Assembly (NCBI GenBank): GCA_003049465.1
Contig: PYSS01000095.1
Coordinates: forward strand, 1-64,000
Length of the DNA stretch: 64,000 nucleotides
Direction: 5' to 3'
Source of the DNA: Magnaporthiopsis rhizophila
Taxonomy: Eukaryota > Ascomycota > Sordariomycetes > Magnaporthales > Magnaporthaceae
The translations under genes and the position numbers were made by a program. The notes under the pieces were generated by a model, which saw nothing but the letters and a program-made list of their open reading frames with translations, was not told the DNA's origin and did not search any database. Shown here in pieces: positions 44,626 to 56,357 of the stretch (positions are counted from its first letter, which is position 1; every line of letters starts with the position of its first letter).

Positions 44626-46963
44626 ATGTCCCCAACAAAGCGCTCCTCGCGAACCCGCCGAGGCTCGGTTCGAGATGCGACCGTTGAGCGCCCAGACGAT
44701 TCATCGCCCTCGCGCCCGGCGAAGCGCAGGAAACAGGTACATTTTTCGCCCTCAACGTGATTCGACTCCATGTAGTTGACGTCAGCAACCAGCTGGTGTT
44801 TTCCCCCCTCGCGTAGGCGCAGCTCTGACGTATTCCTCAAGGTCCAGGCCAACTCGTCGGAACACGACATCCCCGAGGAGCCCGATTCGAGCCTCGTTGC
44901 CGACACGTCCGTGGTGAACCTTCACGACGCCGTCGAAGTGGTGAGCCGCGTCACGCAGAACCTGACGTCGCCGCGCGACCAGATCCTGCAGGCGAGCAAG
45001 GACCATGCCAATGCCATACACGAAGAGAACCAGGAGGGAGTCCAGGCCTTCGCCAAAATAGCCGGCCAGGACTGGACCTACTACGTCACAAAGACCACCA
45101 TCAACATCGGCAGGACCTCGGACCCGCCGCCGACACACCAGGACGAGGACGATAAAGACTTCGTCCACATCGACCTGGGGCCGAGCAAAATGATTTCGCG
45201 CCAGCACGCCATGATCACTTTCAACTCTACTTGGACCCTCGAGGTCAAGGGCCGCAACGGCGTCAAGTTGGATGGCGAGCCCCAGAAGCAGGGCGTGTCG
45301 ACCCCACTGACGAGCGGAAGGGTCATCGAGGTTGGCGGCATCGAGATGATTTTCGTCCTCCCTCTTGATAGCGCGCCCCTGCGCATACACCCCACCTACA
45401 TCGAGCGAGCCGGACTGCAGGGTACCGAGTTCTCCGGCACGGGCAAGGATGCGGAGGTGGTCGAGGATGCGCTCCGCCCTACCACCTCGTCTAGCGCCGT
45501 CCAGGCTGTGAGCGGGAGGGTCGCGCTGCCCCGTAGCCAACCACTGCCTCAAACTATTGCGCCGGCACCCCCTGACTACAGGCGCCCAGGAACACCACCA
45601 TCGGTGCGCAGTCGCGCAGTCGGGTCCCAGAACAGGTCGCCGCAGTTCAAGGATGGCACCATGCTCATGAACCCCAATGACGTCGACCTGAGCCTGGACG
45701 AGAACAAGCACATCAAGCCACAGTACAGCTATGCGCAGATGATCACCCAGGCCATCATGAACACGCCCGACGACAAGCTCAACCTCAATGGCATCTACAC
45801 CTTCATCGTCACCAACTACTCGTATTACAGGCATCAGCAGGCTGCCGGCTGGCAGGTGAGTGAAGCTGCGCATCCGCTTGTCCCCTGATCCATCATGGCA
45901 CCCTTATACTGACAAGAGTACCAGAATTCCATCCGCCATAATCTGTCCCTGAACAAGGCGTTTGAGAAGGTGGCAAGATCGACGGACGAGCCCGGCAAGG
46001 GCATGAAGTGGCAGATCGTGCCCGAGGTCAAGGACGAGATGACAAGAAGCGCGTATAAAGGAGGGCGTGGCGGCCATCGCGGCTCTTCGAACCCGTCCTC
46101 TCCGAACCAGCTCAATTACGTGAACCAGGGTCCGAGAGAGATGGCAGCCAGGGACCTCGGTTCCTCACGGAAGCGCAAGGTCTCGCCATCCGGCTCACCC
46201 CAGCCCCGCTCAGCACTCCGTGACCTGCACATGACCCCAGACCGCAGCTCTCGTCGCCTCCTGCCGGGTGATTCGGGTCTAGGAATCGACGGCAGTCCAC
46301 TACCGCGCTTCCGTAAGACGGCGACGGCGGCGGTGGCCCTGCCGTCGACAGAGGCGACAGAAGAGTTGCAGACCGAAGACAACATCCCTCGATCACCCAC
46401 CCTCACTTCTTCGTATCTTCAGGAGGACGGTGGATCGTTCGTGACGCCGGCACCGCACCGAGTCAACCTGCGGCTCGCCCCGCCCAGCACGGCGCAGCGG
46501 CCCAGCCAGCACATGCCGACAAGTTCGCCGGCGCCGTTCTGGAAATATGCCGATATAGGAAGCACGCCGTTGCGGGGTCCGTCGGCTCTCGACTTTAGCC
46601 CATCCAGACCGCGGCTGGAGCCTCTGCCACAGAGCAGCAGCCCTCCCCAGGGCCCGAGCAAATCTCCCGTCCAGAGCCCGACAAGGCGCACAGCACGGCT
46701 CGGCGGGGAGTTGCTGCCACCAAAGCCAGGATCGCAGGAGCAACCACCTGCTGCGAACGAGGTCGAGGAGGATGGAGGGTTCGACCTGACAAAGTATGTA
46801 GTTGCTTTCCATGCTATCCCCGATCCGCCACCCACCCACGCTATTCGTCGCGATGCATTGGCTTGCTAACCCGTCAAAACACAGGGGCTTTCAAAGCATT
46901 GGTTCATATCACGCACCAGTGAGCCGTGGCTTTCAAGTCGCCCCCGCCGCCAATGGCAGATAG
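44626..46963 (+). CDS. FKH2: Forkhead transcription factor with FHA domain (Fkh1/Fkh2 type)
   Basis: Cell-cycle and developmental transcription factor. Exons are 44626-44736, 44848-45855, 45925-46793 and 46885-46963, giving 688 aa. The start has a CCACC context. The FHA domain spans about 117-209 (TTINIGRTSD, SRQHAMITF, GRNGVKLDG). The forkhead domain spans about 328-410 (KPQYSYAQMITQAI, then QNSIRHNLSLNKAFEKV, with the recognition helix across the exon 2/3 joint). A Ser/Pro-rich C-terminal half follows with several SP/TP sites. The last intron has GTATGT, GCTAAC and ACAG; it gives FDLTKGFQSIGSYHAP and a stop at 46963. Retention would stop at 46869. The first intron's acceptor could also be six bases upstream, adding VQ. 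Confidence 0.93.
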
Positions 46964-49318
46964 GGGATCGTCGCCACTACTAAAAAGGCCCGAGCCTAAC
47001 TCGATGCATGGCACGCGTGTGTCCGTCCTATCGCGTTAACCCCCAGCCTGATCTTATCCCTCACGGGAAAGGCTCCGACTAGGTATCTATTGACTTTGAT
47101 GTCACCCAGCCCACCCTCACGCCTCTTGATGCACCTGGGCCCTTTATCTCTGCTCCGCGTCTGCTACTGCGGAAGCCCAGCTGAGCCTGGCTCCCCAATC
47201 AAACAAAGCCACCACCCAAAAACCAGTGATGATGGTCTGTGCTTACATTCACGCCAGTGTACTATGATGGTTGCGTCGCGTCTTGCGTTTCTCTGTTTTT
47301 TTTTTTTTATTTCCCTTCTTTTCATGTTCCTCTTGCTGGCCGGGGTGGCTTTTCTAAAGCTCGTGCGATAGCGTTGTACTCACTCTCCCGTGCTCAGTTC
47401 CATTATGGATGACACTGCATTTAAGAGGCGAATCGGTTCCGTGGGAGGGTCGGGTGTACGGTTCTTCAGTGCTTTTTATTCCGGCAGCGTTGTATTTGTA
47501 CGTTTAATTTCTGGTATCTCTTCCCGATTTTTTTGTCGTGTTTTTCTCTGGCTCGATTCCTTGCGGAGATTTCCTCTTGATCTTTACGTCTTGTCAAGGA
47601 CGAGCAGGCCAAGGTTTTCCCTCTATTTCCGAAATCGAAACACCAATCTTTGCTTCCGGCTTTGGAACCTGTCGACCGCCCCCTTGTTCCCATTATCATC
47701 CTCCTGCTGGATGATGCAGATCTATCTACCCAAGGGCGTGAACACGCGGGGACGGAGATCCATTTATATATATAGCTGCCGACCTATCTACCTACTTAGC
47801 CTTTACCTAGCTCTGATGAAACAAGAGAGATGTGAATCAATTCAAGGTGGCTTGCGAATACTCCATGTATAATGTATTTATATGTCTCCCAAGGCATCTC
47901 CCATCCGTCATGATGGTCCCCCTCAAAAGCACTCTTAACATCCCATTCATCAAAGCCCTTCAACCCTTGCGGTTAGCAACCTTGACCGGGGGGCGCCTCG
48001 GTGTTGTACACCCAGCCGTTGGTCGGTCGGCCTTGAGCCGCCAAGGAACGTCCTCGGCATGGATGAGGTACAAGTACTTGGGCGTCTCGGCGAACCGGAG
48101 GCTCTGCCTGGGAGTCCTGCTCCGTGGCGAGGAAGAGAAAAAAAATCTACCCGTCACATACATAGTCGGGTGCATGGTCGAGAAGCAATCGAGGGAGGGC
48201 TACTCGCTTTCTGAATGACGCTGTCGTCATCCCTTGCTCTGGGGTCTTTGTTCTCACAGACACCGCATCACGCTGGGGTGACGTGCAGGATGGGCTGCAG
48301 AACGGGCCGGCTGGGCCGAGCACCTGCGAGCTGCGTTAGCTCTTGGGAACTCCGTCACCAAGTAGTAGTCCGCGTCGCACCCGACTCGTAACGCCATGAT
48401 GCGTTTTTTTTTCGGATGACGTGCTGCTGCTCCCGAAACGCGAGGGCCTGGGCTCGTCGAGGAGCTTTGATATATTACACATACACAGCGTCTAGGCCTT
48501 CCCGTAATGGTACGCGTTGGGCGGTCAACCCGCCGCGCCGACGGGCGCCGCGGCGTCCTTACCGGCGAGAACACGAACAAACGGACTTGTCCAGCCCCGT
48601 CTTTAAAGGTCTGTGAGAGTCGGTGAGATAATCCTCAACGTCAAGCCCACTACCGATTCGCGGTTGAATGGATGGTAACCCACTTGTACAGAGCCAAAAG
48701 GGGAAAAAGACAAACAAAAACATGACAAAAGAAAAAAAAATCTTGGATCATGTCATGCACGGACTGGTCTAGATAGGTCTGATTCGTGTTCAAAGAAAAA
48801 AATGGTCATGTCTTTTACTTCGTGAAAAAGGAGATGACCCTCTCTTTTGGTGTTTGCAGGCTTCATATACACAATGTGATTTGATCACCCTCCAACCGTG
48901 ATGGTGGAAGGAGTGGGAAAAAAGAAAAGATATATACAAGAAATCAAAGAAAAATATCGTGGCTCCTCGCTTGGTAAGGAGCTGCTGGTGGAGGACGGTT
49001 ATCGACTCCCCCACCCCCTGTCCAACATCTTTGCGTAGAATTGCATACAAGGAGGCAGCGGATGTGAGAGATATCGGTAGGAATGGCGGAAGGGATCGGA
49101 GAGAAGGAGTCATCAGAAGTGGCCCGGTTGTATCCACGTACAGAAAAACAAAAAAGAGAAACCCGAAGAGAAAAAAGAAGAAGACATGAGAAAGAAAGAA
49201 AAGGTAACACAAACACATCCCTTTGCTAGGGCCTGTCTTTCTGGTATCTAATCACACATCACTTTGCTCGTCCCACCTTGTTTCGTGTCGCCTCTCGCAG
49301 AGAAGTGGCAGGCCTCTT
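46964..49318. other. Intergenic region between convergent forkhead and ferric reductase genes
   Basis: 2.35 kb, mainly 3' flanks. It contains poly-T (about 47297-47309), a TATATATA motif near 47767, and A-rich blocks near 48700-48740 and 49140-49190. One ATG-initiated minus-strand frame of 71 codons (47960-48175) is listed separately. Otherwise I see nothing. Confidence 0.5.
47960..48175 (-). CDS. Possible small ORF, 71 aa, unrecognised
   Basis: An ATG with A at -3 opens a 71-codon frame. The middle reads QSLRFAETPKYLYLIHAEDV, less biased than other intergenic frames, and the end is basic (PRRPPVKVANRKG). I recognise no family, and it may be a chance frame or the remains of an older gene. 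A one-base shift near 48010 would allow another frame to continue. No signal peptide or membrane segment is evident. Confidence 0.2.
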   Translation of the reverse strand: MHPTMYVTGRFFFSSSPRSRTPRQSLRFAETPKYLYLIHAEDVPWRLKADRPTAGCTTPRRPPVKVANRKG

Positions 49319-51191
49319 CTACCACGAGAAGGCCTCCTCGACAAAGTCGATGGTGCCGTAATCTTGCCTGTTGCGGACGGCGAGGCGGACCTCGTCGCTC
49401 AGGGCGCCGGGGCCGCAGACGGTGACGCCGATGGCGCCGACCTGGTTCTCCATCTCCAGCGAGAGCAGCGTCTCGATGTTTGGGCGGCCGGGGAACATCT
49501 GGACCGTGGCCGAGGGCGAGTGGATCTCCTTTGTCGAGCGCGGCCTAGACACGAAGAGCATGATTCGGAGCACCTCTCGCCTGCGCTCCATGGCCAGGAT
49601 CTCGGTCATCCAGGGGCGGATCCACTCGAGGTGCTCGGGCGTCTGGATGATCCAGACGAGTACCACCTTGCGGGCCGCCACGGTGCCGTTGTTGAAGCCG
49701 GCGACCAGGTCGCGGACGTGGGGCACCGCCTGGGTGATTCCGACACCGCCCGCGAAGAGCATGCACGTGCCGTACGACGACAGGTCGTGCATGCCACCGT
49801 ACGGCCCCTCGACCAGACACGTCGTGATGAGGCTGCCCGACGGACTCGCGGCGGCCTTCTTGTACAGCGACGCGGTGGCGCCGGTACGGGCGCGAATGAC
49901 AAACGACATGCTGGTCCTGCCCATGGCCAGGACGTCCTGGCGGGTCATGGCGAGGCCCTTGTCGGCGTCGCCCGCCAGTGCCGTCTCGCTCTCGGAGCTC
50001 CATGCAACGGAGAAAGGGTGCGACTGCGTCCAGCTGATGGTGGGGAAATAGAGGTAGGCGTGCTGGCCGGGCTTGAAAGTCCAGGGGCGGGCCATGGTGA
50101 CGGTGACACGGACGGCGTTGTCGGGCAGGGCCTCGACCACCGTCTTGGTGCCACCGCTGCCGAAGTTGGAGTAGGCGATACGAAGGAAGCGGGCGGCACG
50201 GTCGAAAGACCACAGGGCTACGACAGCGTAGATGTACTTGATGTGCGGGAGCTCGTCAAGCTGGCAGTGGTACCACACTCCAGCCACGGCCACGGCCGCG
50301 CCGATGATGTGGAGGAGCTTGAAGGTCTCGTAGGCAGCATGGCGGATCGGGCTCCAAGCCTGGATGAACAGGAAGACGAAGGCGATGGTTCCCTGTTTGA
50401 TTGCTCTTCGGTCAGAATTTTACACTGGGCGCTACGTAGGCCACGCGGAGGGACTGTTTACTTACGATGAACCCCCACATGAGGAATTCCGATTTGACGG
50501 TGGAACCAAAAACGGCTGCCCAGTTAGTCTTCCTAGACTTTGGGATCATGTAGGCCAGAGTATGCGTGACGGCTTCGAGGACGACAATGCGAGCTAGCCA
50601 CCGGTGAAGCAGGTTCATGGTGTCGAAAGAGATGCCCAGCAGGTTGATGAGGGGGTTGTTGCGGCCTGCGAGGAGCCACAGCGGAACCATGTTGACGACA
50701 GCAAGGACACCGGTCCTGTTGCGGAGCTGGCTGGCGGCCGAGTCGAAGTTTGCGTGCAGCGGGATGTTGATGAGGCAGAAAGCGACGTTGGTGGCGACGT
50801 AGCCGGCGAGCAGGATGAGCTGCAGACGAGTGGGCAGGGTACCCATGTTGACGGCGGACGAGAGCTGGATCTCGCGGTTATGGCGCTTGCGGAAGACGGG
50901 CGCATACCGCATCTCACGCTTGAACCACGAGGCCGCGGGGCTAGTCTGGGCGAAGTAGCGCTGTGTATCGTTCTGGAGCGAGGACACGGTCCGCACATAC
51001 TTGGCCAGCCAGTTCCAGGTCCTCCATACGAGCATGACGACGGCGAGGGATCCCAGGACATAGTACAGATAGTTGGAGAGCAGCTTGTTCTCCAGCTGAG
51101 GGTTGAAGGGCTTGCTAGCCCCTGGGCCGGCCGTGGCGTTGGCGGGCGCCGTTGCGTTTGCAGGCGCCGACATGTTTGCTGGTGCTGACAT
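49319..51191 (-). CDS. Ferric reductase-like transmembrane flavocytochrome (FRE family)
   Basis: Membrane protein that passes electrons from NAD(P)H via FAD and two hemes to extracellular ferric or cupric chelates. Minus-strand exons are 51191-50466 and 50392-49319, giving 599 aa; the joint is WGFI/GTIAFVF. Heme ligands are paired with the family spacing: H196 and H210 (LLHRW to VTH), and H270 and H284 (KLLHII to WYHC), 13 residues between each. The FAD motif is HPFSVAW and the NAD(P)H site GGVGITQ, with CGPG near the C terminus. Several hydrophobic segments lie between 36 and 290. The N terminus repeats SAPAN/APAN units with N-x-T sites. The NADPH oxidase family is less likely because of length and N-terminal layout. 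A GATA-type motif (AGATAA) lies upstream near 51882, a possible SreA-type iron control site; weak evidence. Confidence 0.92.
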
Positions 51192-51848
51192 GGTGTCGAG
51201 CTGTGTGTAGTTGTTTGTGTGTGTCCGGCTGGTCGACGGCCCCTTTCTTTCTCCAGGGGGAGTTCGACGGCAACGTCTCCGTTAGAGACAACGTCTGCAC
51301 TCACACAAACCACCGTGGGAACCTCTCGAGCTGTTGGAGGAGGCCAGGCTAAATAAAGGGGACTTTGCAGCTGGAGATGGTGGCCTAGTATCGAACGGCA
51401 AGATGGCCGACCAAGGAGGCACCAAGGCAAGGAAGAGAGAAAAGGCCGGTGGACACTAAGGGAAGCAAAGGGAAGAAAAGTAAAAGATGGGCTCGAATCC
51501 GGGGATGACGACAGGCTCAGAGCACGCTTGTCATGGAGTCGGTCCAGGCGTCTGGATGGTGACGGTGTAAGTGATCCTCGAGTCCAAGGCCGAAGCTCCT
51601 CACCACGCGCTTTCTTCGGTTGTTTGCTCTGGTCCTTGCTCTGGCCAGTCTTTGGGTTGCCTCCGTGCGCGTGCGCAATAGATCGTCTCGGTCGCGGGGT
51701 AAGCAAAGAACCTGTTGTTTGTCAAGGCTGATATGCGGTCCAGGAGTGTGTGGGCGTGGTGTGCCTTTTCAGTCCGCCGGGTGAGCGTCGTGCGTCGTAG
51801 GTGCCGGCGTCGGGTTGGAGGAAGGACAGGACAAAATACACAAAAATG

Positions 51849-51869
51849 AAAAAAAAAAAAAAAAAAAAA
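51849..51869 (+). repeat. Poly-A tract
   Basis: A run of about 20 A, followed by further A-rich sequence. It lies about 660 bases upstream of the ferric reductase start (poly-T on that gene's sense strand). Confidence 0.8.
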
Positions 51870-54800
51870 GAAATAAAAAAAAGATAACAAGGTCAAAAAG
51901 GGAAAGAGGCAAGGCTCATGGTAGAAGCGAAAATTGTCTCGGAGGACGAGATCGAAAGGAAGAACGTTCCGATTCCTAAGCGGAGATTGATGGTGACGGG
52001 GGAGAGAAGGACGGGAGGCCAAAAAGGGGAGGGGATACGAGGCCTTGTATGTATAACATGTGCGCAGTATGATATCCACAGATGAGCAATGGCACTCTGG
52101 GATGCCCGCAAGGTCGTAGCCCCCCTCCACCCGCATCGGCGTGCCTTCCCTGCGGCCGTCCCTTGCAGCAAGCAGTGCCGCGGCGGACCAGGTTTGCCGG
52201 AGGGCCGCCTGGCTTGCGTGCAGGCAGGGGCAGCAGCCACCCGGCTCGACTTGGTCGCCCTTGGCGGCCCCACTGGCCAAAAATCCCAAATGCGGGAGTC
52301 GAGCCGCCCTGCATCCCTGGTCGCTGATCAGCAAGCTTCGCCCCAGCAGCCTAACCAGGGCCAGGGCCAGGAACCGGGGGGTCGAACCTGCCGCACTCCC
52401 CACCCCGCCTGCCCCTTTTTCCACGCCATTAATACTTTTTTCCCCATGGCTTTTCAATGCGGCAGGGGAGTGCGATTTTCCAAAAAAGAAGCTGCCTCAG
52501 TCCCCTGCGTCCATTGCTGATCCCCCAAGATAGCACCGATCAGGTGAGCGAGCGAAGAAGTTATCTGGCGATGAAGCAAACCGAGAATTCAAGCGACGCT
52601 CCAGATTCTGCTCTGCCACCCCTCTTTACAAAGGGTTGGACGATGCGCGTGGGGGAACAACAGCTCGGACGATTGGGTGATTCTTTTTTCCTGTTGCAGG
52701 CCAACAGAGTTTGACCAACCGAACCATTTCTCCCACTCCGAGCTGCGCTCCGACAGGTTCGGGTTGGACTCTTTTGCGCTCGGCCTCGTCCAACCCTTGG
52801 GCTGCCCTTGGGTTGTGCGGGGCAGGGAGGCTGACGGACGGACCTCGTGTGTGTTTTTTTCCCGCCGTGCGTGCAGCGTTGGCTTGCGGCACCAACACTC
52901 CTCCCTGCTCCTTGCACTCTTGCGGATCATCAGCAACCAGGATCGGAGCCTGGCTCGCGCGTTTTTTGTGCTGGTGGTTGGTGCACCGTTGTCGTGCTCG
53001 CGGAGGGATGGAGGGGAAATAAAGAATAAGGATTGAAAATTGAAAAATACCTACTTACTAATGCTGGGATAATAAAAAACAGTTGAACGCGAAACCAAGG
53101 TCAGGCCCAGTTGTCATCCGATTGACGCGAAGCCCCACCTGCGGCTGCCAGTGCCAAGCCCCATTGAATTAGATGGGTACGTCACGGCCCGGGTACCTTC
53201 CATGGTATGTGCCTTACGCGGCCGCCGCCGTGAATTACAACTTTGCGAAGGTTTAGGTGATGGACGGCTATTACCCCAACCTTGGTAATCTGGGTCGATC
53301 TGGCCGCCAAAAGGATCGGCGCGCGAAAGTCTAGACCATTGCTTGTTTAACGCCCTCATGCTGCCTCGGCGGGTGGTGAGGGTAGTTGGGGCGAAACCGA
53401 TCGCATCGATGCAACAGAACAAAATACCTAATTCTTCGTGTTTCCATCTCCTCTCCTTTTGGAACAAGGACATTTGTTTCCCGCCCCAATTTGGCGGCCG
53501 AGTAGCTGGTCGGCACGACGGCGGACGTTGGACGACCGATTGGACGACAGACCCCTGGGAGCCGCGGGCGATGAAACACGCCACACAGCGCCCCGAGGCC
53601 ACGGATCCTCCATGTGGCACACATGATGTGCTCGCTGGCCCGACTGACGAGTCCCGTCTACTAGAACAAAAACGAAAAAGGCCTGTTGGAGACTAGCGTG
53701 CCCAGCATCAAGCCAAGCCAAGCAAGTGCCTGATACGGGGATAATAATTGGAAGAGAGGAATAAATCCATCACTCCGGGCTGGTAACCCTGTAATCATCT
53801 CCAAAACAGTCGTTTAGAAATTCCCTTGGGACGGGCTGCCTCGTTTGCCGCCCCGTTAATGCGGTTCCTGTGTCAAGGGGATAGGGCACCAATACTCTGC
53901 AACATCAGGAACCAGGAACCAGGAGGAAGAAGAGGAGGAGGAGGAAGAGGATGCGGGATCGCAAAAACTCCCATCCCATAGTCCGCCACTCGGAGATCTC
54001 ATCTCAAGTTGCTTTCCCCTTTCGCGCCTGGCCTGTTTATTCGCGCGTGTTGACTGCCGGAAAAACCCTGCTTGCGCATGTTTCATTCCTACGACGGTCG
54101 CGCCATCGGTCCGCCCGCGGCGCACGACCTAGCTGAGAGATCTGCCTGCACCCGTTCCCGTTGCTTGCCCAGTGCTGCTGGATGGCCAAGCCGCGCATGT
54201 TTCGGCCACGGCGTCCTAATCCCTCCCCCTCTCGTCTTCGCACGTGGCGTTTGCTGCCACACAAGAAACAGGCGATAAGGGCGGCTCCTTCGGCGTCTCG
54301 AGTTAATAGGGATGTCCCACACACACCATTCCGTGTCCCCCCAACGGCCATTTGTCCTCGTTAAGACTTGATCAATTCGAGAGCGGCGAGCTGCAGCATA
54401 GACGGCAAGCAGTCCAAAACAAAAAAGAAAAACGACCCCATGGGGCCGCTTGGGTCGGGTGGGTTGGCCAACGGGTCCGACAGACGCGGTCAATGCTTCA
54501 CCCACGAGTTGAAACCTGCGTGGCTGCCCGATTTTTTTCACTCAAACATTCCATTCTCTGGCTGGGTGCATAAAAGAGGATGCCCACACGCCGCTAGAAA
54601 ACCCATCCCGTCCAGCCCCGCGGAGAGCGGTGAGGATCGTGTGCGTGTCTTGCTGGCTGGCGCTGGTGAGACAAGTGTTTGTTCTTTACCTCGTTTCCTT
54701 GTCAAAATCTGATGTGTTTTGGGACTTGTGATCCCTAGTAAGGCCAGAAGCCCCTGGTTGAGTAATGTAAAGTGCCTAATGATCGCCCGATGAAAGGATA

Positions 54801-55094
54801 AACATGGAATTAAAATTATAGGAATAGAGCCCGGACGAAAAAAAAGAAAGAGTAGATGATCGGACACAAGCAACACCAAGAAGAAAAACAGGCATCTTTC
54901 CAAACAGCCTCAAAACGCCATCATAAGATCGCCGGCAAGGACCCACGGGCGGTTGAGCCACCAGAGAGGATGCTGGGAACAGAAAGCAAGAAAGGAGATC
55001 TACAACTGAGACATTCCAAGCGCCCATCACCACCACATTCAGTGAGGAGGGGAAGCCTCCGTGGAGTGACGCCGAGCGGTCCAACGAAGCGTGC

Positions 55095-55095
<1 letters not shown>

Positions 55096-55148
<53 letters not shown>

Positions 55149-55149
55149 C
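55096..55149 (+). repeat. AC dinucleotide microsatellite
   Basis: About 27 AC/CA units with one interruption near 55142. It is the longest simple repeat in the window and explains cysteine/valine-repeat translations in the antisense frames. Confidence 0.95.
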
Positions 55150-55863
55150 GTATTTTCCCAATGCGGAGGTCCCGTTGCCATTCACTCTGTTTGTTTCCCC
55201 ACCGCATCTGTCGACGGGGACGCTCGTGAGACAAGCGAAAAAGCCGCGATGGTAGGTCTTTCTCTCGCGCACGCGCGGCGTCCGTCCTCCGGCGGGGCGA
55301 ATGGTTCGCCCGGGTTGAACGAAACCTTGTCAAATGAGGAACCCCCTGCCATCGGTCGATTGCCACGCACGCAAACAGGACCCAGGCCGGCCGGGTCCCT
55401 GGAGCGAGCGCCCCGACCCCGAGGAAGATAGGCGCAGCAAGCGAATGACAGGTAGGTGCGTAGGTAGTAACGGGGAGCGGAGCGGCCCCCCTTTCCCTGT
55501 AAGTGTGTCGTTCCGGGTCGTTTTTTTTTTCTTCTATCTCTCTCTCTTTCGGCGATGCGTGCCATCCTGACCAGCGATCCGGCGTGACCGCTGGGCACGC
55601 GATCATCCCTGAGGGGCGAGCGAGGCTGTGAGGCTCTTACGCCGGACATCCATTTCGAATATAATAGACTTTAATATCTTGTAATGACACAAACGCTAGC
55701 AAACACGCCATACACAATGGCGCACCTGCCATATTCGGACTTACCCAACAGAGAGGCCTCGTGAATCACATGAATGCCAAGGCCTGTCGGACATACCCAA
55801 CTACTACCTACCTAACTTATTGAATTGAGTATACAATCGTGAGCCCATGATTTTTAATCCGCC

Positions 55864-55884
55864 AAAAAAAAAAAAAAAAAAAAA
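55864..55884 (+). repeat. Poly-A tract
   Basis: An uninterrupted run of about 21 A in non-coding sequence. Confidence 0.85.
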
Positions 55885-56357
55885 GAACTTGCCCTGCAGG
55901 CCGGCCGAAGGGACCGACGCAAGCCGACAATCAAGCACAGACGGCACGGCATTTCCTGGTTGGAGCTATCGTTTAAACGGACAATAAAAATAGCTGTCTG
56001 GTCTTCGGTTGGCCGTCGATGCACCAGCCGATCAACCCAGCCTCAAACTTGCCCGGGCTGAGTCAGTAGACGTGCAGGCCTGGGTAGATCCCGATAGACG
56101 GGATAAAAAAGGAACATAAACCATAACTCCCATCGCCCCTGTCCCGTTCGGCTCCCAATTGACTTGAACCTAACGTCCGAAATCGCCTCCAAGTGCAATA
56201 TGACGCAGGCGCAGGGTAGTATCAACGGCGAACTTGAGATGTAAAGAAGGAGAGTCAGTTGTGGCATTGCTTGAAATTCAAAAAGAGTTATTGAAATGCG
56301 CGTAATCCTGCCTCTATTCACAGGACCCGGGATTAATAATGAATGACAAAACTGTAA

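Larger units (their letters stand above)
51192..56357. other. 5.2-kb gene-free interval
   Basis: No supportable gene. It holds the ferric reductase promoter at its left edge and the 3' flank of the 914-aa gene at its right edge. Contents include poly-A tracts (51849-51869, 55864-55884), an AC microsatellite (55096-55149), an AGG-type run near 53920-53950, and scattered TAGG-type units (55452, 55806). Open frames up to 285 codons are low-complexity or are translations of the repeats. Confidence 0.5.

Noticed and set aside
49223..50470. 415-codon plus-strand frame opposite the ferric reductase
   Set aside because: Antisense shadow; the minus-strand frame has all heme, FAD and NAD(P)H motifs.
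51480..51510. CTCGAATCC resembling a tRNA T-loop
   Set aside because: No cloverleaf can be formed with the surrounding purine-rich sequence.
51600..52457. 285-codon minus-strand open frame
   Set aside because: Contains a long Phe run from the poly-A tract, biased composition and no recognisable domain.
54776..55606. 276-codon minus-strand open frame
   Set aside because: Its centre is a Cys/Val repeat that is simply the translation of the AC microsatellite; no ATG-led domain-like sequence.
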